From: Apus apus
Taxonomy: Eukaryota; Chordata; Aves; Apodiformes; Apodidae
Assembly: GCF_020740795.1 (NCBI RefSeq)
Contig: NC_067305.1
Coordinates: 2,976,001-3,040,000, forward strand
Direction of reading: 5' to 3'
DNA: 64,000 nt
The translations under genes and the position numbers were made by a program. Below are positions 33,301 through 50,528 of the stretch, piece after piece. The notes under the pieces were generated by a model. It did not search any database. It was given only the letters and a program-made list of their open reading frames with translations, and was not told the DNA's origin. The stretch's first letter is position 1. Every line of letters starts with the position of its first letter.

Positions 33301-35061
33301 CCATCAGGCAGCAGTGGTGCCACAGAGCTGGGAAACTGGGGGAAGAGGCAAGGCTGCCTGCTAATTGCACATAATTAAAATGTTAGTTCATCTGTTAATT
33401 GCATTGTCAGAAAGCACAGGGATGGTTTGCATGGTCAGGACCTGGGCTGGTGTCATGGAAATAAACCCTTGGCTGCAAGGACCTTCTGCTAACACCCCCC
33501 TTCTCGTAAATGTAGGGCTGTTTGAGGTGAAGATCCAGGTTGGTGGCACCTCACTGGGTGTGTTCTGCTGCTTGCCTCGAGCTTAAATGGTGGCATCTTT
33601 TCTCCTGCCCAGGCTCCTGTCCAAGATCCTGACAGAATGTGAAGATGCGGATGAAATCGAGTACCTGGTGGACGGTTCCTGGTGTCCCATCAGAGCTGAG
33701 AAGGAGCGGAGCTGCAGCCCTCAGTGTCCAATATTAGTTCTAGGTGAGGATCTATGGAATTCCTGCAGGACATGGGCACCAATTGCAAAGCTGGAGTTGC
33801 CCAGCTGGCTTGGGAAAAGCTGGGAGGTCCCTTCACGTGAGTTTGGTTCTCTGAGAGCTTCCCCTGGGGAGCCCCTTCACTTTCAGCCTCTCCAACACCA
33901 ACCAAGTTTGTCACTAGATGCAGCTCTGCAGCAACCCCCAAAATGTCATTGCCATGACCAGCACTGCACTTCTTCTGTGGGAAGAGAGGATTTTGAGGAG
34001 CAGGGCTGTCTGCTGGGCAGGGGTGGTGTCTGCTGGTGAGGGGGGCTTTGGAGCTTCTTGCTTTGGGCAAACCCATTCCCATTGCCAAGGTCCTGATGCT
34101 GGAGAGATTGTCAGGCTTTTGTGGCAGCAGCTTTTTTCAGGCAGCTGCTTGGATGGAGTTTGTTCCTTTGCCTCTTGGACTGGACATGAGGGAGAATTTC
34201 TTTCCTGAGAGGATGTTCAAACCCTGGAACAGGTTTCTTAGAGCGGGGGGAGGGATGGTCAATGCCCCAATCATGTTGGTGTTCAAGAAGCATTTGGACA
34301 AGGCCCTTCATAACAATCTCCAACTTTTGGTCAGCCCCAAGGTGGCCAGGTGGTCACTCTAGGTCCTTCCAACTGCAGTTCCAGGTATCCCACAGCCATG
34401 AGAGACCAAGAGCAGCCCCCTCAGCTGGGCAGGAAGTGTCTTCATGAATCCTTAGGTGGTCACTAGGTCCTTCCAGCTGCAATTCCAAGTACTCCAGAGC
34501 CATGAGAGACCAGGAGCAGCCCCCTCAGCTGGGCAGGAAGTGTCTTCATTAGTCCTTAGGTGGTCACTAGGTCCTTCCAGCTGCAATTCCAGGTACCTCA
34601 CAGCCATGAGGAAGTGTCTTCATGAATCCTTAGGTGGTCACTAGGTCCTTCCAGCTGCAATTCCAAGTACTCCAGAGCCATGAGAGACCAGGAGCAGCCC
34701 CCTCAGCTGGGCAGGAAGTGTCTTCATGAATCCTTAGGTGGTCACTAGGTCCTTCCAGCTGCAATTCCAGGTATCCCACAGCCATGAGAGACCAGGAGCA
34801 GCCCCCTCAGCAGGGCAGGAAGTGTCTTGATGATCCTCTCTCTCTCCCCTTTCAGGTTCTTCAGATGTGAATGGGCTCTTACCGACCCCCAACGGGAACG
34901 GGGAGAACGGCAAGGCCCCTGCTGACGTGGTGGATCTGACACTGGACAGCTCCTCGTCGGAGGAAGAGGAGGAGGAAGATGAGGAAGAAGATGAGGACGA
35001 TGAGGGACCCCAACCAAAACGACGCTGCTCTTACGAGAAAGGTTTAGTTTCTGCCTGCTGA
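12109..35061 (+). CDS. PIAS4: E3 SUMO-protein ligase PIAS4 (PIASy), 11 coding exons
   Basis: A nuclear SUMO E3 ligase that tunes STAT, TGF-beta, Wnt/LEF1, NF-kB and DNA-repair signalling. Exons: 12109-12135, 16167-16602, 22620-22704, 24780-24821, 25650-25740, 26066-26194, 26297-26402, 29997-30070, 30229-30389, 33613-33743, 34856-35061. All junctions are GT-AG in phase, giving 495 codons plus TGA (human 510). Domains: SAP about 12-46 with the LQMLL coregulator motif at 20-24; PINIT domain about 110-275, with PINLT at 245-249 as in other PIAS4; SP-RING about 320-375 with Cys345, His347, Cys368 and Cys371 for zinc; SUMO-binding motif VVDLTLD at 452-458 followed by four serines and a long acidic run; then a basic PKRR. 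The shorter tail lacks much of the Gly/Ser-rich insert of human. No defect seen. Start chosen because MAAELVEAK is the family N-terminus. Confidence 0.98.
12301..12335 (+). repeat. Poly(C) tract in PIAS4 intron 1
   Basis: A run of about 35 C residues some 165 bases inside PIAS4 intron 1, close to the promoter. The opposite strand could form a G-quadruplex and this strand an i-motif. The length may not be reliable, because such runs are hard to sequence. Confidence 0.8.
13132..13688 (+). mobile_element. Solo LTR of an avian endogenous retrovirus (fossil)
   Basis: A roughly 557-bp block in PIAS4 intron 1, sense to the gene. It opens near 'ggctgggatagagttaatttt' and closes with 'ctggggttaaaccatgaca', the two ends of an LTR family common in bird genomes. 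Only one LTR is present, with no internal retroviral region beside it, so it is a solo LTR left by recombination. It is clearly diverged and so probably old within birds. The precise family name was not assigned. Confidence 0.65.
15756..15966 (-). mobile_element. CR1 LINE 3' end (young subfamily)
   Basis: Reverse copy with the full 3' tail ('catagaatcatggaatggtttgggttgg' on the plus strand) and about 200 bases of 3' UTR. It is 5' truncated. It lies in PIAS4 intron 1, antisense to the gene, with a small internal deletion relative to sister copies after 'ccctgggc'. Confidence 0.9.
16672..17145 (-). mobile_element. CR1 LINE 3' end (young subfamily, longer copy)
   Basis: About 470 bases from the 3' tail up to the 'ctccagagctgcacacagtgctccagg' region. 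It is more diverged than the other young copies. It lies in PIAS4 intron 2, antisense to the gene, and begins only about 70 bases after exon 2 ends. Confidence 0.9.
23801..24207 (-). mobile_element. CR1 LINE 3' end
   Basis: Reverse copy with a tail beginning 'catagaaggcgtgggtttgg' and extending to 'caggctgaacaatccaagc'. Its divergence in the middle suggests moderate age. It lies in PIAS4 intron 3, antisense to the gene. Confidence 0.88.
24877..25337 (-). mobile_element. CR1 LINE 3' end
   Basis: Reverse copy of about 460 bases, complete at its 3' tail and truncated near 'ctggacttgctcc'. It begins only about 55 bases after PIAS4 exon 4. Its leading part ('tttaaaggtcatctagtccagcccc') is close to that of the copy in intron 3, so these two share a subfamily. 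Confidence 0.9.
29126..29308 (+). mobile_element. CR1 LINE 3' fragment, 'ctgtagcagagg' subfamily
   Basis: Same subfamily as the copy at 5607-5876 ('gagccctgggacaggctgcccaggg' to 'ggtgatctccagaggtcccttccaacc'). It lies in PIAS4 intron 7, sense to the gene. Confidence 0.82.
29525..29669 (+). mobile_element. CR1 LINE 3' fragment (young-like subfamily)
   Basis: The last 145 bases of the abundant subfamily ('gaaaggcaggttggatggggcttgg' to the tail), 5' truncated. It lies in PIAS4 intron 7, sense to the gene. Confidence 0.85.
30957..31020 (+). mobile_element. CR1 LINE 3' tail fragment
   Basis: About 64 bases with 'ctgatgatctttaaggtcctttccaacc' and the ATTCTATG-type terminal repeats. It lies in PIAS4 intron 9. 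Confidence 0.75.
32724..33123 (-). mobile_element. CR1 LINE 3' end (young subfamily)
   Basis: Reverse copy of 400 bases, full 3' tail, cut after 'ccccaactctctcagcc'. It lies in PIAS4 intron 9, antisense to the gene. It is highly similar to the copies at 40893, 54768 and 62207. Confidence 0.92.
34160..34380 (+). mobile_element. Old CR1-like LINE 3' end that runs into a tandem repeat
   Basis: Contains 'tggacatgagggagaatttctttcc', 'gttcaaaccctggaacaggtttctt', 'ttcaagaagcatttggacaaggccc' and 'ctaggtccttccaactgc', a diverged CR1-type 3' region. Its final 'ctaggtccttccaactgcaattcc' motif is the repeating element of the adjacent array, so the array appears to have grown from this tail. Confidence 0.65.
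34349..34832 (+). repeat. 104-bp minisatellite in PIAS4 intron 10
   Basis: Five head-to-tail units start at 34349, 34455, 34559, 34633 and 34737. Spacings are 106, 104, 74 and 104 bases, with a last partial unit. Each begins 'ggtggtcactaggtccttcc' and contains 'agccatgagagaccaggagc' and 'ggcaggaagtgtcttcat'. The third unit lacks an internal 30-base part. The array ends about 25 bases before the exon 11 acceptor, so it fills almost the whole region between the CR1-like element and the last coding exon. Confidence 0.92.
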
Positions 35062-37885
35062 CTGCTGAGCAGCTCTGAGGCTCAGAATGGACAGACTTGA
35101 ATACTCTGGTGCTTATTAAACTGGAGGAGGGGGAGAATGTCCTCTCCCACCTCATCTCCCTTCCTCCCTCATCTCCTTTGACTTTTTCCTGTTCCGAATG
35201 AATCATTAAAACGAGAGGAAAATAGGAAAAGAAAAAAAAAAAAGAAAAATAATTTAAAAAAAAAACAAACAACAAAAAAAACCCCAAACAAAACCACCAA
35301 CAAATGAAAAAAACAAACCATTGAGCTGCTGCTTGGTTGGAAAATGACCCCACTCAAAGCCTGACCCTCAGCTGGAGTCTGAAGTTAAGGAGAAAAGTGT
35401 CTTAAGCCAGGCAGGCAGAACCCCCAGCTCCCTGGTCTCTGCTTGCCCTTCTCCAGGATGGTTTGACTCAGTGGAGTTCACCTGCAGGTGGACAGGACAT
35501 CCAGCTCCCCTGCATCTCCAAAGCTGTGTGCATTTTTATTGTCTTGTTCAATAACCATTCCTTAATTCATCTAAAGGTTTTGCTGGACGTGTGTGTCCGG
35601 GACGGGGAGGGACGGGGTGGGGAAAACGAGGAGAGGAGAAGAGAGAGTGGGAGGGGATTGAGGGAGGTTTGTATAACCCAGCAAGCATAGAGGGGGGGGG
35701 GGTCTTTAGGGGTGGGTCTGATTGGAATGGCACTGGTCTAGCTAGGAGCTGCTGCAGCTCTGCACCTCATGTAAAGAGCCACGGGCTGAACCTTTTAACC
35801 TAACCCGAAGGTAACGTAGAAATTGTGCGTAGTGAATCGTTTTAGTCGAGCAGAAGCCATGGGGTAGGGGTGGTGGGGAGGGGGTGGGTTGTTTGAGGGT
35901 GGGGGAAGGAGGTGGTGGTGGGGAGGGGCAGGGGGGGGGGTGGGGAGGGGGGGAACGGGAGGGCTCGAACCACAAATCTGTTGTATTTTTTGAAGTGCAA
36001 TAACTTTGGTGTTTTTGAAGACTTAAAAACAAACAAAAAAGGGCTGCGCATTCCCTTTTCTTTGAGAAGGCTTTTGGTTCTGGAGGCGGTGGCAGTGACC
36101 TGCAGGACAGCTGGACACCTGGCACGTGAGGAGGTGGGGGGTGGGGGGTTGGGGGGGGAAGGGTGGATGTGTTTTGGGGCCTTCGAGAAGATGCCAGGTG
36201 GGGGAATCTCAGTTTCTAGCCAACTACCTCGGTAAACTCCAATTCAGGTTTCTTTCAGTCGCGGGTGTTCCCGTTTGTCAGGGTGTTGGGGACAGAGCCG
36301 TGGAGCCCCCCCCCGGCCACGTGTTCACAACCTCTGGGCTTTTTCCACTTCTCTGTTCCAAGACTTTTGGTCCCAGACCCAAAGCTACTGCTATGCTCTT
36401 TCGATGGCAAAATGTTGTTGCTTTTTTTTTCTTTTTTTGTCTGTGAGTTTCCAAGCGGTTTAACCTTTTGTGACGTTGTCTTGAAAGAGAATTTTTTGTT
36501 GGTCGTTGAACTCGGCGTTCGGCAGCTCCTCTGTGCCCACTCCCCCCCCCCTGAACTCTCTCTTTGGACCTTGTTGGCTTTTCTCATCTCCAAGTGAGAA
36601 GAAACCTTGGAAGGGATTTGGCCTGTGCCTCTGCCCCTCACTCTGCACACACAGCAGCGTTGCCCCCGCGCCCCACCTGATGGGCACTGCTGTGCTTGTC
36701 CCCAGACCCCCAAGCTATGGGCATGGAGGGGTTTGATGCCCCTGGAGCTCAGAACAGGGATGTCCCTGCACCCCAAACCTTTCTGCCTCCCCTGGGTCCT
36801 CTCCTCTTGGGGTGTGGTGGAGGAGGCAGTGGGGAGATGGCAGCCCCAGAGTGATGTTGCTCAGCAGAGCATTCATCCCATCTCAGAAAAAAGCAAAGCG
36901 TGGCCGCCCTCCTGTCAGCAGAAAGGCCACCAAGGTCTGCCCAGAACTCTCTTAAATCCTTCTTGGTGACTTGCCCAAAAGCAAAAGAATTATCTTCTAA
37001 ATGCTGTTGAGCAGGAAGCTTCGACCTGGCATCTTTGGAGGTTTCCAGCTCCTCCCAGTCTCCCGGCGTGTGGGGCAGGATCCCCCAGCCCAGCCCGGGA
37101 GGGCGCCGGGCTCCTCACCCGGGAGCCTCTGTCACTCCCAGCCCTTCCTGCCCAGCTGTATTTTGTCTGAACAAATTAAAACTGGAAAGCAAAAATCGGG
37201 GATGGGGGAGGATTAAAAAAAAAACCCAAAACACCTCCCCTGCTTTGTCCCCAGGCATCGTGTGAGCACATCCCATCCATGGGCAGGCCAGGAGGCAGCC
37301 ACATCTCCCTCCCTCTTCCAACAATTCCCACTCTTGCTCCCCACAGAGAAGCTCCCTTTGGATGCCACAGACTTTCCTTGCCCTTCTCTTCTTGGGTTGT
37401 GTTTGCCCTGTGTCTAAGCAATATGTTTTCAGGTTTCAACAGGGGCAGGGCTGGGAAGGGGTATGAAAACACGACACACAATAAAAACCAAACCAAACAA
37501 ACCTGGGTAGAGCTCAAAAATTGACTGTATAAAGTTCTCATCCCTGGCTGCACAGTAGCTTTAGAGTCCAGGTTTTTTTTTTTCCTTTCCTAATATTTGT
37601 ATTCTAATTTAATTGCTTTTAAATTTTCCAGGCCAAGCCACTGTTTGGAAACACCATTGCTTCTGTTACTGCTTTCTGTTTTTGAGTTGGCCAGCTCTTC
37701 CTTGTACATATGTTTTTTCTTATATCCTGGTTTTTTTTTTTCTTTTTTTTGTAAAAGAGAAGAGAAAAAAAAAAAAAAGAACAAAAAAAAAAAAAGAACA
37801 AAAAATTATTTTTCTTTCCCTCAGTACACATTCTTCAAAGTTCAAATTATAGTGTTTGTTAAATAAAAAGAAAGATTTACATTTA
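35062..37885 (+). other. PIAS4: PIAS4 3' UTR (inferred)
   Basis: No open frame of note follows the stop at 35061. The sequence is U-, A- and G-rich in blocks and has candidate poly(A) signals ATTAAA near 35204, AATAAA at 37480-37485 and AATAAA at 37862-37867. The last is followed by a GT-rich stretch, a good cleavage context. A- and T-rich runs (35226-35300, 37728-37800) and G-rich runs (35870-35955) are notable. The choice of the distal end is inference; shorter forms are likely too. Confidence 0.6.
37862..37867 (+). terminator. PIAS4: PIAS4 distal poly(A) signal
   Basis: AATAAA followed by 'aagaaagatttacatttaaatg' and the GT-rich 'tgctgtgttgg', the best cleavage context in the interval. 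An alternative AATAAA lies at 37480-37485. Confidence 0.6.
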
Positions 37886-37915
37886 AATGCTGTGTTGGCT
37901 CCTTGGGATTTTTGG

Positions 37916-38015
37916 NNNNNNNNNNNNNNNNNNNNNNNNNNNNNNNNNNNNNNNNNNNNNNNNNNNNNNNNNNNNNNNNNNNNNNNNNNNNNNNNNNNNN
38001 NNNNNNNNNNNNNNN
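37916..38015. other. Assembly gap of 100 N
   Basis: Exactly 100 N, the conventional size for a gap of unknown length, so the true distance between PIAS4 and ANKRD24 is not known. A tandem repeat starts at its right edge, a likely cause of the break. Confidence 1.
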
Positions 38016-38240
38016 GGGACCTGCCCTGGGATGTCCCTAGTTTCACAGGGACATTGGGACCTGCCCTGGGATGTCCCTAGTTTCACAGGGACATTGGGAC
38101 CTGCCCTGGGGATGACCCAAGTTTCACAGAGACTCAAGGAGCAGCCCGGGAAGGTCCCAAGTTTCATGGGGACATGGGGATTGTTCCCAGTGTCCCAGGG
38201 ACACCATGACCTGCCCTGGGACACGGGGGTGGCTGATCCC
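38016..38240. repeat. 40-bp tandem repeat at the gap edge
   Basis: Two exact 40-base units ('gggacctgccctgggatgtc...' at 38016 and 38056) are followed by three or four decayed units that keep 'gacctgccctggg' and 'gtttcacagggac'. The array touches the gap and probably continues into it. Confidence 0.9.
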
Positions 38241-39261
38241 CATGGGGACAGCAGCTGGTGGGATGGAGCTGACAGTGCACCCAAGGGTCCTCCCAAGGAC
38301 CATCTGCTGGGAGTGGGGCAGAACAAAGGGAAAACAAAACAAAACAAAACGCAGCAGCAGGGAGAGGAAGCAGGTTCCAGGTCCTCTCCTTGTCCCCTCC
38401 CTCGGGACAGCAGCCAGCTTTCCAGCTGCCACAGCCAGTGGCACCACCACGTCGATGCTCCTCAATTATTCAGCACCAGCCTGGCATGGTGCCACAGCCT
38501 CTCACCATCGTGCACACCAGGCAGAGGGTGACAGTGCTGTCCTCAGGGCCCGTGGCAGCACCAGGTGGACGTGTGGACACAGGGTTGGGAACACACGGAT
38601 GTAGGTGGAAACCCCCCCCATGCGGAGTCTGCCCTGCGTGGGGTGCTCTGTGCCTCAGTTTCCCCACAGTGCCCTGGATGCTTCTGTGAACGAGGAGGGG
38701 TGAGAGGCTCCTGTTTGTCCTGCCTTGTCCCCAGGGCTCTTCTGGGAACACTTTGAATTCTGGGGTTCCCTCCTTAAGGGGAGATTGCTGGACCCCTGCA
38801 ATGCAGGCAGAGGGTCCTGCCCCTCCCTCCACCCCAGGGTTGTGTTGGGGGCTGAGTCTGTACCCCCAGGGCAGGACAGGGGGTCCCACGTCCCCCTGTG
38901 CCAGGAGCAGGGGCCGTGTGGCAGGAGGGTGCTCATTCCCTTGGTTTGGGGGTGCACTGCTACCTCCCCTTGAGGTGGGAAAGCTGCGCCCGCCCCGAAC
39001 CCCTCCCACTTTAACTGGGACCAGTCTGGGTGCTGGACGCTGACTGGGACCTTGGTACTTGGATACGGGGATGCCCGGAGCTCTGGATGCTGAGGAGGGA
39101 GGGAAAGAAGGAGGGACGGAGGGATGGAGGGAGGCGGATCCTGGTTCCCACTGCGGCAGGAACCGGCCCCCGCCCGGCAGCGATGCTGGAGCGAGCTGGG
39201 GTCTGGGGTCCCCGGCCCGGAGCCCCAACCTGCCCTCAGCCGGGTGGGGGGCGAGGGGTGC
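38241..39261. other. Upstream region of ANKRD24
   Basis: Unique GC-rich sequence with a short (aaaac)n run near 38333-38352. The last 300 bases are CpG-rich and probably include the ANKRD24 promoter and 5' UTR, but no TATA box or clear start site is visible. Long minus-strand frames across 38470-39944 are a GC effect and match nothing. Confidence 0.45.
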
Positions 39262-39291
39262 ATGGCTGCCCGGCGCCTCCTCCTCAGCACC

Positions 39292-46978
<7,687 letters not shown>

Positions 46979-47146
46979 TCCCTTGCTCACAGGGCAGTGC
47001 CACAGGGCTTGGTGGGCACAGCCAGTGACACAGCTGGGGGGGCAAGCCCGTGCCAGCACCCTCTGGGCCCCCTTTCCTTCTGCGGGCAGCACCTTGTCAC
47101 TGGCACAGGCACCCCCAGCCCAGCCCTGGCCACCCCGCACAGCAGC

Positions 47147-47152
47147 AATAAA
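47147..47152 (+). terminator. ANKRD24: ANKRD24 poly(A) signal
   Basis: AATAAA 168 bases after the stop codon, followed by 'atatttgtactc'. The 3' UTR is therefore short, about 190 bases. Confidence 0.85.
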
Positions 47153-47170
47153 ATATTTGTACTCACACCA

Positions 47171-48110
47171 AGGGGACAGTTCATCTTGGGAGGGGACAAG
47201 GGTGGGCACAGAGTGTGGAGAGGCTAGGGGAGCTGGGGAGGGGACTGGTGCCACCCAGCCTCGATGTCCCCAGCTGGGAGCAGGTGAACACGAAGGAAGC
47301 CAGATGGTGGCATGGGAAGGGTTTGAAACCCTCTCAGGCAGATCCAGGATGGTTTTCCTGCGGGCCCGGGACAGGCGGGGATCCCTGCGGAGCCGGGCAG
47401 GGCGGTCCCTGCTGGGGGGGACAGAGTTTCCTGCCCGAGGAAATGGGCTGAGCCCGGCCGGGAACGCGGCGTCCTGCACCGTGACAGCCTCTGGTCCCGG
47501 GTGCTGGCCCTGCTGCGGTGAGCGTGCCGGGAAACAGGGCTCCCCGTGGGGCTGGGGGCGTAGGGGGGTGTCGGGGGCAGCCCCACAGCCCCTGGCTGGG
47601 GAGGGCACATGGGGAGCCTCTTGTCTGGGTGCAGGGAAAGGCAGGACGTCACCCCCGGGGCTCAGCCAGCTGCAAGGGCAGGATTTGAGCCGGTGGTGCT
47701 GGGCTCGGTGCCTAGGCTGGGTCTGGGGGGTCTCTGTGAGGGACAGTCCCTCTCAGACACCCTGGGAGCTGGGGGACAGCTGAGGGCACTGGCCCCTGCC
47801 CTGGTCGAGACCCAGAGTGACCTACAATCCCAAACATGGGCATGGGAGTGCAGGGGTGAGTGCAGGTCCCCGTGGGAACCCTGGTGACACAGGGTGCTTT
47901 TGCTCCCTCCTCCTTCCTGGCAGCAGGATCTGTCCTCTGCAGGGAGAAACCCATCCCCTGTCCCCAGGGCATCTGGCAAGGCCAGGGGGAAACTGAGGCA
48001 CAGCACTGTGGGGTGGCCCGGAGATGGGTTTGAACCCCATGGACCACCTGGGGACCTGTGGGGACCCTGCTGTCCCCTGCCCTGGGCTTTGAGCCTTTGA
48101 CCCACCTGTC
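47171..48110. other. Intergenic region and likely EBI3 5' flank
   Basis: About 0.95 kb between the ANKRD24 end and the EBI3 start. No repeat or coding exon recognised. An acceptor-like 'cctgtccccacag' stands at about 48106-48118, shortly before the EBI3 ATG, so a noncoding first exon could lie further upstream. An ISRE-like 'gggggaaactgagg' lies near 47986. Both are only suggestive. Confidence 0.4.
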
Positions 48111-48155
48111 CCCACAGGTCCCTGGAACTGGGCAGCTCTGCTGAGTCTCCCTGCC

Positions 48156-50204
48156 ATGAAGTGGCTTTGGGTGGTGGCTTTGGTGGCACCTGCCTTCACT
48201 GCTCCCTACAACAGCACAGCGGGCACAAGGGACGGGGACAACAGGGACAGAGGTAGGGGGGCACGTGGGACCAGGGATGGAGGGACTGGGGCAGCTGGGA
48301 TGGAGGTCTGGAGGGACCTGGGGGGGGTGGGGACAATGGGGACAGAGGTAAAGGGGCAGGGGGGACTGACCATAGAGGGACTAGGGGTCTGGAATGGAGG
48401 TCTGGGGGAAGCTGAGGGGACTAGAGGCAGCAGGGTTGGGCAGACTGGGAACACTGGTGACAGAGATGGAGAGAGCAAGGATGGAACTATAGGAACATCG
48501 GTGGGACTGGGGACATGGGGGGACTGGTGATGGAGGAACAGAGACACTGGTGGGACTGGGGACACAAGGAGACCAAGGACAGAGGCACAGGGCCTGGGGA
48601 CACTGGGGAGAGAGTGGCAGCAGGGGAGCTGGGAACAGAGTTGGGGGCCCAGGGAGGCCCAGACCCTTCCTGCCCCAGCTTCACCCGCTGTGGCATGTCC
48701 CCTTGAGCCCCTGCTGGGATCACAGAGGGGGTCAGGGGGGCTGTTCTGGGGGTGCATCCCCTGCCCTCTGCCATGTCCCCCAGGCCGCTGCACCCTGCAG
48801 CATGGCACCCTGGGCACCGAGGTGCTGCTGCGGTGCCCGGCCGCAGCGGGGGGCCCTGCTGAGTGGCACCAGGGGGACACTGTCCTGGGGACATTTCCTG
48901 CACCCGGGCTGGCCCTCCCCAACGCCAGCCTGGCCCACGAGGGCTACTACAGCTGCCACCACCCTGGCACCGGCGAGACCTGGGCCACCATCTGCCTGCG
49001 GCTGGGCTGTGAGTGACCCTGTCCCCCCTGTGGTCCCCACGCTGGCCAGGGGTCCCCTGGGGAGGCTGGCAGTGGGGTGACAACTGTCCCTGGCCCCAGA
49101 TCCCCCGGCATTGCCAGCCATGGAGTGCTGGGCCATCAGCTACCCACAGGCAGTGAACTGCTCCTGGGCCCTGGCCCCTGAGCCGCTGCTGGACACCGAC
49201 TTCGTGGCCACGTACAGGTGAGTGCGGGACCCCCCGAGGCCTGGCTGAGCCCCCCTCCGTGCTGCCTCACACATGGGGCTGCGGGCAGGGCAGCCAGCCC
49301 CTCATCCAGCTCCCCCCTCTGCCCCCCAGGCACGGTGTGGGGGGGGACACAGAGCAGGGGGAGTGTGTCCCCACGGGGCCACGGAGCTGCTCCTTCGGGG
49401 ACCTGCAGGTGTTCTCCCTCACTCCCTACGTGCTGAACGTGACAGCTCTGAACCCCCTGGGCACTGCCTCCCACCTCCTGCCCTTCCTCCTGGAGAACAT
49501 CAGTGAGTGCTGCTGGGCCCCCAGACCCACCCCCACTGCTCCAGACCCCTGGCCTGGGTCTCATCCAGCCCTGGGGTTTCCTTTGGGCCTTTTCCCTCTG
49601 GCTTGCTCCCCTTCATGGGCTGTGGAAACATCCCTGCGATGATTTGTTTGGTCTCAGCCCAGATGGCACAGCTCAGTCAACGGGGCTGGTGGACACATTG
49701 TCACTGTCCCCCAGCAGCCCTGTCCCAGACCCCCTCACCCCTTGTCTCCTTGCTTTGTTAGTAAAGCCAGACCCTCCTGAGGACCTGCAGGTCTCACCTA
49801 TCCCAGGGGAGACCAAGAAGCTGCTGCTGGAGTGGAGCCCACCAGGGTCCTGGCCCTTCCCGGAATACTTCCCACTGAAATATCTCATCCGCTATGCCCA
49901 GGAGGGGGGCTCTGTCACCAAAACGGTACTGCCCACCCCCCGCTGCATCCCACCTGGGGTAAACTGAGGCACAGCTGAGGGACACATCCCCGAGCGCGGC
50001 TCTGTCCTGGCCCCCTGGCCCCAGGTGCCCCTAACCCTGCTCCTTCCCTAGATCGGGCCGTACGAGCAGACATCCCACATCCTGACAGAGGTGCCACCTG
50101 GGACCCTCCACCACATCCAGGTGGCTGCCAAGGACCTCACAGACTCTGGGGAGGTCAGTGCCTGGAGCCTGCCGGCCTCAGGGACACCATGGATGGAGCC
50201 GTGA
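48156..50204 (+). CDS. EBI3: Epstein-Barr virus induced 3, with N-terminal Ig domain (6 exons)
   Basis: Secreted soluble-receptor-like subunit that pairs with p28 (IL-27) or p35 (IL-35) to signal to T cells. Exons: 48156-48252, 48784-49008, 49100-49217, 49330-49502, 49762-49925, 50052-50204. All are GT-AG and in phase, giving 309 codons plus TGA; mammalian EBI3 has about 229. Residues 1-16 (MKWLWVVALVAPAFTA) are a signal peptide. Residues 33-108 form an Ig-like domain (Cys50, Trp60, GYYSC with Cys90, extra pair Cys35/Cys103). Residues 109-205 are the first cytokine-receptor FNIII domain with four cysteines (117, 128, 159, 167), and 206-309 the second. KPDPPE (206-211), PGSWPFPEYFPLKYLIRY and QVAAKDLTDSGEVSAWSLPA mark EBI3; VSAWS replaces WSXWS. 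There is no membrane anchor. It sits after ANKRD24 on the same strand, as in human. CNTFR or IL6R are excluded by these motifs and by the missing anchor. Confidence 0.92.
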
Positions 50205-50350
50205 CAGGCCAGGCAGGAGCAGTGTTGCCTTCCCCATCCTGCTCCTCGCCCCAGTCCCAGCGAGGGACCCCACCTGCCCCAGCCGCTCAGTCCCTGTGTC
50301 CCCAGCACTACAGAGCCACCCGTTACTGGGAAGACCCTCCAGAAACAGGC

Positions 50351-50356
50351 AATAAA
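50351..50356 (+). terminator. EBI3: EBI3 poly(A) signal
   Basis: AATAAA about 147 bases after the EBI3 stop codon, followed by a T/G-rich stretch ('ctgcctttattgtgttc'). Confidence 0.8.
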
Positions 50357-50528
50357 CCAGCTTGAGGCTGAGGTCCCTGTTCTGCCTTTATTGTGTTCTC
50401 CATGGTGCATCTGAGCTGCCCCTTTGTTGGCTGCAAGGCTGGAGGGAGCCAGGACCCTGGGCATGGGCAGAGAGCAGAGGGGAGGGCACAGGTTCCCACC
50501 GACCCCGGAACTTCAACTGGACCATTGA

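Noticed and set aside
34349-34832. Regularly spaced repeats that could be mistaken for a CRISPR array
   Set aside because: Units are contiguous, with no unique spacers, inside an intron of an animal gene.
37720-38531. Frames translated across the run of N
   Set aside because: Unknown bases cannot support a coding region.
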